Part shown: positions 1 through 6,582 of the stretch, in pieces
Position numbering within the stretch: position 1 is the stretch's first letter
How the letters are laid out: each line of letters begins with the position of its first letter
Assembly (NCBI GenBank): GCA_004559845.1
Contig: SFWW01000066.1
Coordinates: forward strand, 1-9,140
Source of the DNA: a bacterium
GTDB lineage: Bacteria; Bacteroidota; Bacteroidia; Bacteroidales; Muribaculaceae
Direction of reading: 5' to 3'
DNA length: 9,140 nucleotides
Translations under genes and position numbers: made by a program
Notes under the pieces: generated by a model
What the model saw: the letters and a program-made list of their open reading frames with translations, nothing else
Database searches by the model: none
What the model was told of the DNA's origin: nothing

Positions 1-1
1 C

Positions 2-133
2 GAAAGCTGCGACATAGTCGGCATCAACCCGCTGGAGTGGCTCACCCATGTGCTCAACAACCTGCACAACGACACCCCACCCGAGCAAATCAAGCAACTG
101 CTACCATACTACTACAAAAAATCTCACGAATAA
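2..133 (+). CDS. IS66-family transposase (TnpC), C-terminal fragment
   Basis: These are the last 43 codons and TAA stop of a gene whose start is outside the window. The visible peptide contains GINPLEWLTHVLNNL and, near the end, a QLLPYYYKK motif. This matches the C-terminal domain of IS66 transposases, where a conserved INP-(E/Y)-(W/Y/F)-L helix is followed by a 'LLPxxW/Y' tail. The family's DDE catalytic core would lie upstream and cannot be checked here. The stop codon lies inside the loop of the terminator hairpin that follows. It is the only plus-strand gene in the window and is transcribed convergently with the SNF2-family gene next door. Nothing visible says whether the full-length copy is intact. 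Confidence 0.85.
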   Translation, partial: ESCDIVGINPLEWLTHVLNNLHNDTPPEQIKQLLPYYYKKSHE

Positions 134-152
134 CCCTCGTGAGATTTTTTTT
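116..152 (+). terminator. Intrinsic terminator of the IS66 transposase gene
   Basis: A perfect 14-bp inverted repeat (AAAAAATCTCACGA at 116-129, TCGTGAGATTTTTT at 137-150) with a 7-nt loop at 130-136 is followed by further T residues at 151-152. The transposase stop codon sits in the loop. Because the left arm begins with six A residues, the hairpin also ends in a T run on the minus strand. It may therefore stop read-through from the convergent helicase gene at 255-2945. Confidence 0.85.
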
Positions 153-155
153 CAA

Positions 156-219
156 TTAAGTCCAACGGCTTATTTCGGATGCTTACATTAAGCCCAACGG
201 CTTATTTCGGATGCTTACT
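156..219. repeat. Two tandem 32-bp copies of the IS66 right terminal repeat
   Basis: Copy one is 156-187 and copy two is 188-219, with no spacer. They share TTAAG, then (T/C)CCAACGG, then CTTATTTCGGATGCTTAC. They differ at one internal position (T161 versus C193) and at the last base. On the minus strand each copy starts GTAAGCATCCG, as an IS66 terminus does. One copy would be the true right inverted repeat; the second is an exact-period duplication. Confidence 0.85.
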
Positions 220-254
220 TTCTTTATAGCTATGAAGTTCACCTTCCTCGGGGA

Positions 255-2945
255 TTATTTTTGGGGGAAGAGGGTGGAGAGGAGGGTGAGGGCTTTTTGG
301 ACGGTGTCTTTGTCGGGGACGGGGATGTTGAGGTAGGTTTTGCCGGTTTGCGGGTCTTCTTTCACGATAGCGTTGACCAACTCGCCTGTGGCTTTTGGCG
401 ATTGCAGGGTTTTTGCCAATCCGCTAAAGAAAGATATTCCTTGCGAAATCAGTTCTTGCGGGCTTGAAGCCTCCTGCTGATGGCTTGACGGCTCCCCGGC
501 GGGGCTTCCCGACGGCTTAGCCGAGCTTACGGGCTCTTCGGCAGGATTTGCAGGCTGATTGGCAGGGGCTTCGGAGATGACTTCTTCGGCAGCGTCATCA
601 TCTTCTTCATCTTCATTTTCTTCTTCATAGAAGCCTTCCCAATCTTCGGCATTGTGGTGCCAACCATCGTCGTAATCGTCCCACTCATCATAATCATCGT
701 AATAGTCGTCTTCATCCCATTCTTCATCGTCGTCGAAGAGGAAGGGAGTTGAGGGGTCGGGGGCTTCAAAAATGTCTGCCGGGGTGGCGATGTGTGGTTC
801 TGGGGTGGCTTCAGGAGTGCCTTTAGGGGTAGTTTCCTCGTTGAGATCGTTGATTATGGAGTCGGCGAGTTCCACGATTTTGTTGGCTTTTTCTTCCACG
901 AAGATGGAGTCTTCGCCGCCGTCGAGCACGCCTTCAAACATATTTTGCTTGAATCGCAGTTTGCCAATCATATTCTCTTCGATGGTGTCCTTCGACACGA
1001 GATTGATTACCATAATGTTGCGCGATTGACCGTAGCGATAGATGCGGCCGATGCGCTGTTCGAGCACTGCGGGGTTCCACGGCAGGTCCACATTGATAAT
1101 CAGCGATGCGCTTTGCAGGTTGAGACCCGTGCTGCCGGCATCGGTGGAGAGAAACACTTTGCACTCCGGGTTGTCTTGAAAGTTTGCCACCATTTTGCCG
1201 CGTTTCACCGAAGGCACGCCGCCGTGAAGATATTCGTAGGCGATGCCGCGCGAGTCGAGTTCGGCGGCTATCAGCCGCGCCATGCGCTCCCATTGGCTGA
1301 ACACCACCACCTTGTTGGCGGGGTTTTCGTCGGTGTATTCCTTGATGATATTGGCTGCTTCGTCCACTTTCGTGTCGTTGCGCGATTGCTGGTCGAGGAT
1401 ATAGGTGCTGTCGCTCACCATGCGCATCATGTTGAGGTTGAGCAAAAGGCGCTTGTGGTCGGTTTCCGATAGGAAATGGTTTTTTTGCCATTTAATCACC
1501 AATTGTGCCACCACCGATTTATATTCTTCGTGTGCATCCATTTGCTTTTGTGTCATGGGCACGAAGAGGTTTTTGTCTTGTCGTTCAGGCAATTGGATTG
1601 CCACATCAGATTTTCGGCGGCGAATAAGGCGCGAGGAAATGCGGTCGCCTATTTCATTGAGATTGCGATAACCTATCACTTTACCCAAGGGGGATTGAAT
1701 GATGTAGCGATCACGGAAATCGTAAAACGGCGCCAGGCAATATTGGTCGACCAGTTCCATCACCGAATACAATTCTTCGAGCTTGTTTTCCAAGGGCGTA
1801 CCGGAAAGCGCCACCACATATTTTGCATTCACCCGGCGCGCCGAAATGGCAATTTGCGTGTCCCAATTTTTGAGACGTTGCACCTCGTCGAGAATGAAAA
1901 TGTCGGTGTCGACGTGGCCGGCGTAGCGCACATCGTTGTTGAGCGTGTGATACGACACTATTTTGTAGGGCACATCCACGTCGTAGAGTTTTCGGCGCTT
2001 CACAATTTCGCCCTCAATCACCAAGGCTTCAGCGCCCACAAAGCGCTCAATTTCGCGTTTCCACTGATATTTGAGCGAATTGGGGCATGCCACAATCACC
2101 GATTCGGCAAGCGAATTGCGGCGCAGCACCTCGGCAGTGGCGATGGCTTGGATGGTTTTACCCAAACCCATTTCGTCGGCAATCACCGTGCGCCCTTTTT
2201 CCACGGCAAAACGCACGCCCTCCATCTGATAAGGGAAGAGACTGGTGCGGAGCAAATGGTTGAGCACATCGTCGGTCAGGGTTTTCGCCAGGGCTTGGCG
2301 CATCTTGTCGTCGCGGCGAGCAATCACATTGCTGAGGGCATCGTCGTAGCAGCGAAAGGTGTCGGAAATCTTTTTGGCTTCAGCCAAGAAAGTGGGAAAC
2401 CGATCGATGGCATCGGGCAAAAGGCACATATCAGCGTCGAAATAATCGCGTGCCAGCCGGGCAAACGCCTCCGCATTTTCGCTGCCAATGCGAAGCATCA
2501 CCTTGCGACCGTTCACATAGGAGAGATACACCGACGTGTAGGGCGGAATTTTGCGGCTCAAGAGTGTGGGATGGTCCTCTAACCACAGTTTCACAGCCTC
2601 GATATGCTTGCAAGTGCCCAAACGGGAGGTTTTGAAATCAAGGCAAGAGCAATAGTTCCAACAACTACCCTCTCCACGATACACCACCTTATACACACGC
2701 TTGGTGATGGCATTGGTGACCAAAAATTCGCCACTCGCCCACTTTTCGTCCACGTGTTCCACTGCCAGCGGAGTGCGCTGAGCCACCTGCTTGCGCAAAG
2801 CCACCTGCCACTGCTCCAGCGACATTTTCTCCGGCTTCGTTATATTAGAGACACGTTTTCCCGCCTTCTTTGCTTTCTCTGTACTGTAGCCGGCTTGCTT
2901 CTTTTGGGATGCTAACTCGGTGTCGTTGCCCTTACGTTTCGCCAT
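255..2945 (-). CDS. SWIM zinc-finger, SNF2-family DEAD/DEAH-box ATPase
   Basis: This 896-residue protein has a basic N-terminus and a SWIM zinc finger (C99-x-C101...C112-x-H114). A two-lobed SNF2/superfamily 2 ATPase follows: Walker A DEMGLGKT (257-264), Walker B DEVQ (353-356), motif III SGTPLEN (381-387), a VFSQW strand (548-552), a TDAGSTGLNLQ motif (601-611) and the arginine-finger motif QRIGRIYRYGQ (630-640). These mark a double-stranded-DNA translocase of the RapA/SNF2 class rather than a strand-separating helicase; the substrate is not evident. After residue 700 comes a Thr/Pro-rich linker, a highly acidic Asp/Glu/Tyr/Trp stretch (738-784), a Pro/Ser/Ala-rich linker and a short C-terminal helical segment. 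ATG at 2945 fits: an A/T-rich leader and a good promoter lie directly upstream. It appears monocistronic. No methylase or nuclease neighbours point to restriction or phage defence. The family is sure; the role is unknown, with transcription recycling or repair the usual guesses. Confidence 0.92.
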   Translation of the reverse strand: MAKRKGNDTELASQKKQAGYSTEKAKKAGKRVSNITKPEKMSLEQWQVALRKQVAQRTPLAVEHVDEKWASGEFLVTNAITKRVYKVVYRGEGSCWNYCSCLDFKTSRLGTCKHIEAVKLWLEDHPTLLSRKIPPYTSVYLSYVNGRKVMLRIGSENAEAFARLARDYFDADMCLLPDAIDRFPTFLAEAKKISDTFRCYDDALSNVIARRDDKMRQALAKTLTDDVLNHLLRTSLFPYQMEGVRFAVEKGRTVIADEMGLGKTIQAIATAEVLRRNSLAESVIVACPNSLKYQWKREIERFVGAEALVIEGEIVKRRKLYDVDVPYKIVSYHTLNNDVRYAGHVDTDIFILDEVQRLKNWDTQIAISARRVNAKYVVALSGTPLENKLEELYSVMELVDQYCLAPFYDFRDRYIIQSPLGKVIGYRNLNEIGDRISSRLIRRRKSDVAIQLPERQDKNLFVPMTQKQMDAHEEYKSVVAQLVIKWQKNHFLSETDHKRLLLNLNMMRMVSDSTYILDQQSRNDTKVDEAANIIKEYTDENPANKVVVFSQWERMARLIAAELDSRGIAYEYLHGGVPSVKRGKMVANFQDNPECKVFLSTDAGSTGLNLQSASLIINVDLPWNPAVLEQRIGRIYRYGQSRNIMVINLVSKDTIEENMIGKLRFKQNMFEGVLDGGEDSIFVEEKANKIVELADSIINDLNEETTPKGTPEATPEPHIATPADIFEAPDPSTPFLFDDDEEWDEDDYYDDYDEWDDYDDGWHHNAEDWEGFYEEENEDEEDDDAAEEVISEAPANQPANPAEEPVSSAKPSGSPAGEPSSHQQEASSPQELISQGISFFSGLAKTLQSPKATGELVNAIVKEDPQTGKTYLNIPVPDKDTVQKALTLLSTLFPQK

Positions 2946-2989
2946 AAAATAAATAATCTGAGTTGAAAAATGTAGACATTATCAATCAT

Positions 2990-3020
2990 CAAATTTACAA
3001 AATTCCCGCCAAGTGGCAAA
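2990..3020 (-). promoter_or_regulatory. Bacteroidota-type promoter of the SNF2 ATPase gene
   Basis: Read on the minus strand, TTTG (3020-3017) is followed by exactly 19 nt and then TAAATTTG (2997-2990). This is a full match to the Bacteroidota housekeeping-sigma consensus TTTG-N19-TAnnTTTG. Transcription would start near 2983, giving a leader of about 38 nt that is A/T-rich and has no Shine-Dalgarno sequence, as is usual in this phylum. Confidence 0.7.
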
Positions 3021-3149
3021 AAGGATGGACAAAAAAGTGTGGAAACCTTCACAATCAGCAATTCCCAATCAGCTGTTAGCCTTTAGCTACCCTTTGTGAT
3101 TCCATAGTTCGACCTACACGAATCGTCTTTGGAGGCTTTTGAATTTTTG

Positions 3150-3830
3150 TTAGAATTTGTAGGCGAGGGCTATGTGAAAGCCTTGGAGGGGCTTTTTGGC
3201 AGGGACGGATAATGTGATGCCATCAATGGTGATGTGGCGCGCCGAACTGTAGGCGTCGAAATTGCTCCAGGTGTAACCTGTCCAAAATTGCCAGCGGTCG
3301 GTTTCCAATGCCAGCGAGGTTTTGAAATGAACGAAGCAAGATTTTCCGCCTACGTTTTTGGCATGATATTTTTCCGACACCGGATAGGTGCCGGGGGAAC
3401 TCGGTGTAATCGTGTATTCCAAATTTTGGTTTGCCGGGATGGGCAATGTAAGCCCGCAATCTTCTTTTACGAACAGCGTCAGGGAGCCATCACTCTTGCG
3501 CCAAATGGCAGGGCTTTGCAACTGTAGGGAAGTGCGCAGCGAAAGCTCATTGTTCAGATTTTCCGTTTGATAAAAGAAATCATTATGGATAAAGGAACGA
3601 CTCGTTCCGCCAAAATCACCTGTAGCATAAACACTCACGCCCATGCCTACATATTGGATAGGATAATAATCAATGCCATATTCTATGCCCCAATCCAGCA
3701 CATTCGCAGTAGAAAGTTCACATCTACCCATCCAATGGCGTGTACGTTCATCCGCCTCATCTGCAAAGCATTGCACATTTGCGGAGAAACAGAAAAGCAA
3801 GGCAATAAAATTCAGTAAAATCTTTTTCAT
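3150..3830 (-). CDS. Probable small outer-membrane beta-barrel protein
   Basis: I recognise no named family. The ATG at 3830 gives 226 residues beginning MKKILLNFIALLFCFSANVQ, a clear signal peptide with likely cleavage after CFA (residue 23), before DEADE. An in-frame GTG at 3836 would add only Met-Asn and is less likely. The mature part is rich in alternating polar/hydrophobic stretches with many aromatic and Gly residues (for example DYYPIQYVGMGVSVYATG). It ends ...FHIALAYKF, whose terminal Phe is the usual outer-membrane assembly signal of beta-barrel proteins. The size suits an 8- to 10-stranded barrel. It stands alone: about 205 bp separate it from the downstream SNF2 gene, which has its own promoter, and about 295 bp lie upstream. 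No substrate can be inferred. Confidence 0.7.
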   Translation of the reverse strand: MKKILLNFIALLFCFSANVQCFADEADERTRHWMGRCELSTANVLDWGIEYGIDYYPIQYVGMGVSVYATGDFGGTSRSFIHNDFFYQTENLNNELSLRTSLQLQSPAIWRKSDGSLTLFVKEDCGLTLPIPANQNLEYTITPSSPGTYPVSEKYHAKNVGGKSCFVHFKTSLALETDRWQFWTGYTWSNFDAYSSARHITIDGITLSVPAKKPLQGFHIALAYKF

Positions 3831-4124
3831 ATTCACTACTTAGTTTTTGTAATTGTCATACCACCTCAATGGTTATCTAAACAAGCTGCCACTCTAACCT
3901 CAGCAACCATCAGTTTAGGATTATCAATATTTTTCCCTAAAAGACTTTGAATTGTCTTTCCCCGGTTCCCGGGATTAAGAAAGTTAAACGAAATTTTAAA
4001 GTTCCAAGAATCATGAAATACTACGCGGCAATTAGCTTCGTTCGTGAGATTACACAAAATCTATTTATAGTTTCCGTTATTAAAAGTTATTAAAAGAAGT
4101 GCAAATAAACAAAGCTCTGGGGGG
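3831..4124. other. Non-coding AT-rich gap with small repeats
   Basis: No credible gene is seen. The longest minus-strand frame (to 4057) has only a TTG start and no recognisable sequence. The gap holds a small perfect hairpin, CCCGG-TTC-CCGGG, at 3961-3973, and two tandem copies of GTTATTAAAA at 4076-4095. A weak minus-strand promoter candidate for the barrel gene is TAACTTTC (3986-3979), one base off TAnnTTTG, with a poor CTTG element about 18 nt upstream. If used, the barrel mRNA would carry a leader of about 140 nt containing the CCCGG hairpin. No clear terminator follows the amidase stop at 4125. Confidence 0.4.
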
Positions 4125-5351
4125 CTATTGGGCTTCTTCGCCGTTGGAGATGACGGTTTCGTCGGGTTCGGGTTCTTGGGTGTGTACCACAGTAATATCG
4201 TCGAGATAGTCTTCGGTTTGCGGTTGGGTGATGATGGTTACATTGTAGTAGGTGGTTTTGTCGGCTTTCACCTCCACTTCGTGGTCCTCCACCCCATCGA
4301 TTGCCACCAAGTAGCGCCCCGGGCGCACACGGGTGAAGCAATAGAAACCATTATTGTAGTTATCGATGTGATACGTTTGGATGGGATTGCCGTCGAGGTC
4401 GCAGAGTTCCACGGGCACGCCATTTTGTGGCTGATAGGCGTCCTTGCCGTAAGCTTTCAGCTTTTTACCCTTGCGTGGATAATCGAAGCGCACGAGTCCT
4501 GCCACTTCGCCGAATTTTTGCGCCGGTCGGGCAAAGAATTTGTCAAGCGAGCGGCTATTAATCATTCCCAACAGCCAGCAGTAGTCTTTGTTGAGCAAGC
4601 GTTCGCGCTCAATTTGGTAGTCGTGAAAACAGTTTTCGGAGAGCACACCGGGCAGTTTGTTCCAGCGGAATACGCCCAATCCCGAGCGAGAGCGATAGAA
4701 CGTCCAGTCGCCGTGAATCAAGCCGCCTCGGCTCCACGAAGTGGCCTCCATATCCGCCAAATTCGACGCCACAATCGATGCCAAATATTCGCTACCTTCG
4801 GCTGCCTCTGCTCCATCATAGCCGCGATAAATCACGAATGGAAAATTCACACGGCGAGAAGAACCCGACGAATTGCTATGGATGGAGAAAAACACATCGG
4901 CTCCGCTATTGAGGGCGAGTTGGTGAATTTCAAAGAGATTGAGATCGTCGGCGGTGGTATTGTTCACGCGCGACATAAACACCTCATAGCCGCGCTCGCG
5001 CAAAATATCTTTCATTGCCATAGCGCATTTGAGGTTGCTGTCGGATTCGTAGTATTCCACACGCGCTTGCATGCCCTCGTTGAAAAACGGGCAGGGACGA
5101 TCGTCGCTATCGTGACCGCCATGACCGGGATTTAGAAACACACGCGGGCGCACCACTGCCGAAGCGGCAGGTGGTACATTTTGCGACGAAGTGCTCCTTT
5201 GAGATTTCATAGGCACCTTTTGCTCCTTGGGTGCAGGCTTAGCCTTGGGCGCAGGCACCTCACGGCTTTGCGCGGTGCGCTGCTGTGCCCCTGCCGAGAG
5301 CGGCATGAGGGCGCAAATGAGGAGCAATAGGATGTATGTAATGAATCTCAT
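4125..5351 (-). CDS. Secreted N-acetylmuramoyl-L-alanine amidase (Amidase_3) with C-terminal beta-sandwich
   Basis: The 408-residue product starts at the ATG at 5351, where a signal peptide begins (MRFITYILLLLICALMPLSA, cleavage near AGA-QQ). The frame stays open further upstream but only encodes Lys/Arg-rich sequence overlapping the 3' end of the preceding gene. A Pro/Lys/Ser-rich linker spans about 23-68. The zinc-amidase domain runs from about 70 to 265: NPGHGGHD supplies zinc ligand H77, E102 is the second ligand, SIHSN supplies H158, and LSENCF supplies the catalytic-type E239. Amidase_3 enzymes cleave the bond between MurNAc and L-Ala of peptidoglycan in the periplasm. Residues about 285-375 look like a carboxypeptidase-regulatory/CnaB-like sandwich (GVPVELCDLDGNPIQTY, then PGRYLVAIDG). 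An acidic tail ends the protein. It follows the propeller gene by 49 bp and is probably co-transcribed with it. The enzyme class is firm; whether it acts in division, recycling or remodelling is not. Confidence 0.88.
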   Translation of the reverse strand: MRFITYILLLLICALMPLSAGAQQRTAQSREVPAPKAKPAPKEQKVPMKSQRSTSSQNVPPAASAVVRPRVFLNPGHGGHDSDDRPCPFFNEGMQARVEYYESDSNLKCAMAMKDILRERGYEVFMSRVNNTTADDLNLFEIHQLALNSGADVFFSIHSNSSGSSRRVNFPFVIYRGYDGAEAAEGSEYLASIVASNLADMEATSWSRGGLIHGDWTFYRSRSGLGVFRWNKLPGVLSENCFHDYQIERERLLNKDYCWLLGMINSRSLDKFFARPAQKFGEVAGLVRFDYPRKGKKLKAYGKDAYQPQNGVPVELCDLDGNPIQTYHIDNYNNGFYCFTRVRPGRYLVAIDGVEDHEVEVKADKTTYYNVTIITQPQTEDYLDDITVVHTQEPEPDETVISNGEEAQ

Positions 5352-5372
5352 AAATATTTCGCAGTTTTTCTT

Positions 5373-5398
5373 AAAAAAATTACCCGCCTTGTGAGGCG
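5373..5398 (-). terminator. Weak intercistronic hairpin with T run
   Basis: On the minus strand a 5-bp stem, CGCCT-CACA-AGGCG (5398-5385), is followed by GGTAA and seven T residues (5379-5373). It begins three bases after the stop codon of the propeller gene and ends 21 bases before the amidase ATG. The stem is short and the T run is displaced by five bases, so partial termination or an mRNA-processing/stability hairpin within one operon is likelier than a full stop. Confidence 0.4.
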
Positions 5399-5400
5399 CA

Positions 5401-6390
5401 TTATTGATTGTTGTCAGCTTCCGCCGCTTGCTTTTCAGCCTCGGCACGCGCCGCCTCTTCGGCTTTTTCTTTCGCGATGCGTTCGGCTTCGATGCGTTCT
5501 TGTTCCAAGCGCACGTCACGCTCTTCGGGCGTTTCAAGTGTAAGGAGTTTCACACTGCCGCCCTTGGTGGTGTAAATCACATTGTTGCCACTCACCGAAG
5601 GCATCACACTTTCGCCATTGGCAAGCGATTGAATATCGCCCGTGCCATCAGCACGGAAAATGATAATGTGGTAGCCCCATCGCCCGGTGCCTTGCGCCAC
5701 TATCAAATCGTTGTTATACCACTGCGGCATCAGGCAGCGGTTGAGTTTTTGTAGCACTCTGCCGGTGGCGGCATCACACACGAAGAGCCCCACTGCCGGC
5801 ACTTGGAAAAGTACCTTTTTGCCATCGGGCGACACATCCACCCAGAGGTAGCCGGTTTGCACATTCACAGGCGAAAAAACCTGCTTTTTGCCATTGCGAT
5901 AAACATAGAGTTGTGAGCCGAGCGCCCAGGCAAAAGTGCCGGCATTGCGCACATTCCATTCTTTCTGCTCGCCCACCACTGCAGTGCCGGCTGTGCCATT
6001 AATGGCATGCACAGCGCCGTGTTGCTCAGGCAACACTTCACGATTCTCGCCGGTGGCGGGGTCGAACACCCTACCGGAGCGTCGAATAATGTGGTTTTTG
6101 TCGATGCTCATTGCCACATAATACACCTTGCCATCATTGCCAAAAATAGCTTCAAAGCCCGGCGAGCCCACATCTGACACGAGTTCGCGCTTTTGCGTCT
6201 CCAAATCGTAGATATAGAGACACTTGGCATCGGTGGTGGCAGAAATCACCTTTTTGCCGTCGGCACTGATTTGAGGGAAATAGCCATCGCACCTCAAATT
6301 ACAGCGACTTTTCACATACACATGATTAGCCCCCACCGCAGCTACGGCAATCAAAAGTGATGCTAATGTGGCAAAAAAATGTAATTTCAT
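5401..6390 (-). CDS. Secreted PD40/WD40-like beta-propeller protein with coiled-coil tail
   Basis: No named family is recognised beyond the fold. The ATG at 6390 gives 329 residues beginning MKLHFFATLASLLIAVAAVGA, a clean signal peptide; upstream in-frame ATGs (6408, 6504) would bury it behind unrelated residues. The body carries TolB/PD40-style blade motifs: FPQISADGKKVISATT followed by LYIYDLETQ (38-66), WVDVSPDGKKVLFQVP followed by VCDAATGRV (183-212), and weaker repeats between and after them. Residues about 287-325 form a strongly charged Glu/Ala/Lys/Arg helix, probably a coiled coil, ending in EADNNQ. Such propellers usually act as protein-binding scaffolds in the periplasm. Just upstream of a peptidoglycan amidase, a regulatory or docking role for that enzyme is an inference. 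A promoter and a structured leader lie upstream. Confidence 0.72.
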   Translation of the reverse strand: MKLHFFATLASLLIAVAAVGANHVYVKSRCNLRCDGYFPQISADGKKVISATTDAKCLYIYDLETQKRELVSDVGSPGFEAIFGNDGKVYYVAMSIDKNHIIRRSGRVFDPATGENREVLPEQHGAVHAINGTAGTAVVGEQKEWNVRNAGTFAWALGSQLYVYRNGKKQVFSPVNVQTGYLWVDVSPDGKKVLFQVPAVGLFVCDAATGRVLQKLNRCLMPQWYNNDLIVAQGTGRWGYHIIIFRADGTGDIQSLANGESVMPSVSGNNVIYTTKGGSVKLLTLETPEERDVRLEQERIEAERIAKEKAEEAARAEAEKQAAEADNNQ

Positions 6391-6543
6391 TCGAAGCGTA
6401 GTTATCATAAAAAATGGATGTGATAAGCCTTGTGGTATCACAACAAACGAGTTTGGGCGAATGAAAGTCATCGCCAAAACACTTATCAAGAACAACAAAT
6501 CCATAGGTAAGCTATGGCGACGACACTACCGCCGTGTTCGTTT
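6391..6543 (-). promoter_or_regulatory. Structured 5' leader of the propeller-amidase operon
   Basis: From the predicted start near 6544 to the ATG at 6390 the transcript has about 150 untranslated bases. It contains two perfect inverted repeats: CCATAG-GTAAG-CTATGG (6501-6517, 6-bp stem) and TGTGATA-N10-TATCACA (6419-6442, 7-bp stem). Neither is followed by a T run. No known riboswitch class is recognised. The region also encodes an in-frame but unconvincing N-terminal extension. Confidence 0.4.
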
Positions 6544-6550
6544 TCAAGGG

Positions 6551-6582
6551 CAAAGGTACAAAAAAAACACCCACTTTCCAAA
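6551..6582 (-). promoter_or_regulatory. Bacteroidota-type promoter of the propeller-amidase operon
   Basis: Read on the minus strand, TTTG (6582-6579), 20 nt, then TACCTTTG (6558-6551) matches the Bacteroidota -33/-7 consensus with one extra spacer base. The spacer contains a run of eight T residues. The promoter lies inside a nested inverted repeat (6541-6632), so access may depend on a DNA-binding regulator or on DNA structure. Confidence 0.6.

Larger units (their letters stand above)
1..218 (+). mobile_element. IS66-family insertion sequence, right end only
   Basis: This is the 3' portion of an insertion sequence whose left part lies outside the window. It holds the end of an IS66-type transposase gene, an intrinsic terminator and, at the outer edge, a terminal inverted repeat that reads GTAAGCATCCG when followed inward on the minus strand. 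IS66-family termini are known to begin with GTAAGC, which supports the family call independently of the protein. The outer boundary is placed at 218, where the second repeat copy ends in GCTTAC; it could instead be 186, the end of the first copy. IS66 elements usually make 8-bp target duplications, so the candidate right flank is TTTCTTTA (219-226), but the left flank is not visible to test this. Confidence 0.8.

Noticed and set aside
792..2582. Long plus-strand open frames (792-1472 and 1476-2582) opposite the SNF2 gene
   Set aside because: They lie wholly antisense to a gene with unmistakable helicase motifs. Their translations are His/Phe/Val-rich with no family resemblance, as expected for the reverse complement of a real coding frame.
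3866..4057. 63-codon minus-strand frame in the gap before the barrel gene
   Set aside because: It starts only with TTG, has no ATG, no leader signal and no recognisable sequence. It is listed as gap rather than gene.
4128..5135. 335-codon plus-strand open frame opposite the amidase
   Set aside because: It is antisense to the Amidase_3 domain with its zinc and catalytic residues. The translation is low-complexity Val/His/Ile-rich with no recognisable motif.
5352..5537. 62-residue N-terminal extension of the amidase
   Set aside because: The extension is Lys/Arg-rich, overlaps the coiled-coil coding end of the preceding gene in another frame, and would bury the signal peptide that starts at 5351.
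6419..6442. TGTGA...TCACA as a CRP-type operator
   Set aside because: The half-sites are separated by 14 bases instead of 6, and the site lies about 100 bp downstream of the predicted start, so a canonical CRP site is not supported.
6391..6504. 38-residue N-terminal extension of the propeller protein
   Set aside because: A clean signal peptide begins at the ATG at 6390; the upstream residues do not resemble one continuous with it and overlap the structured leader.
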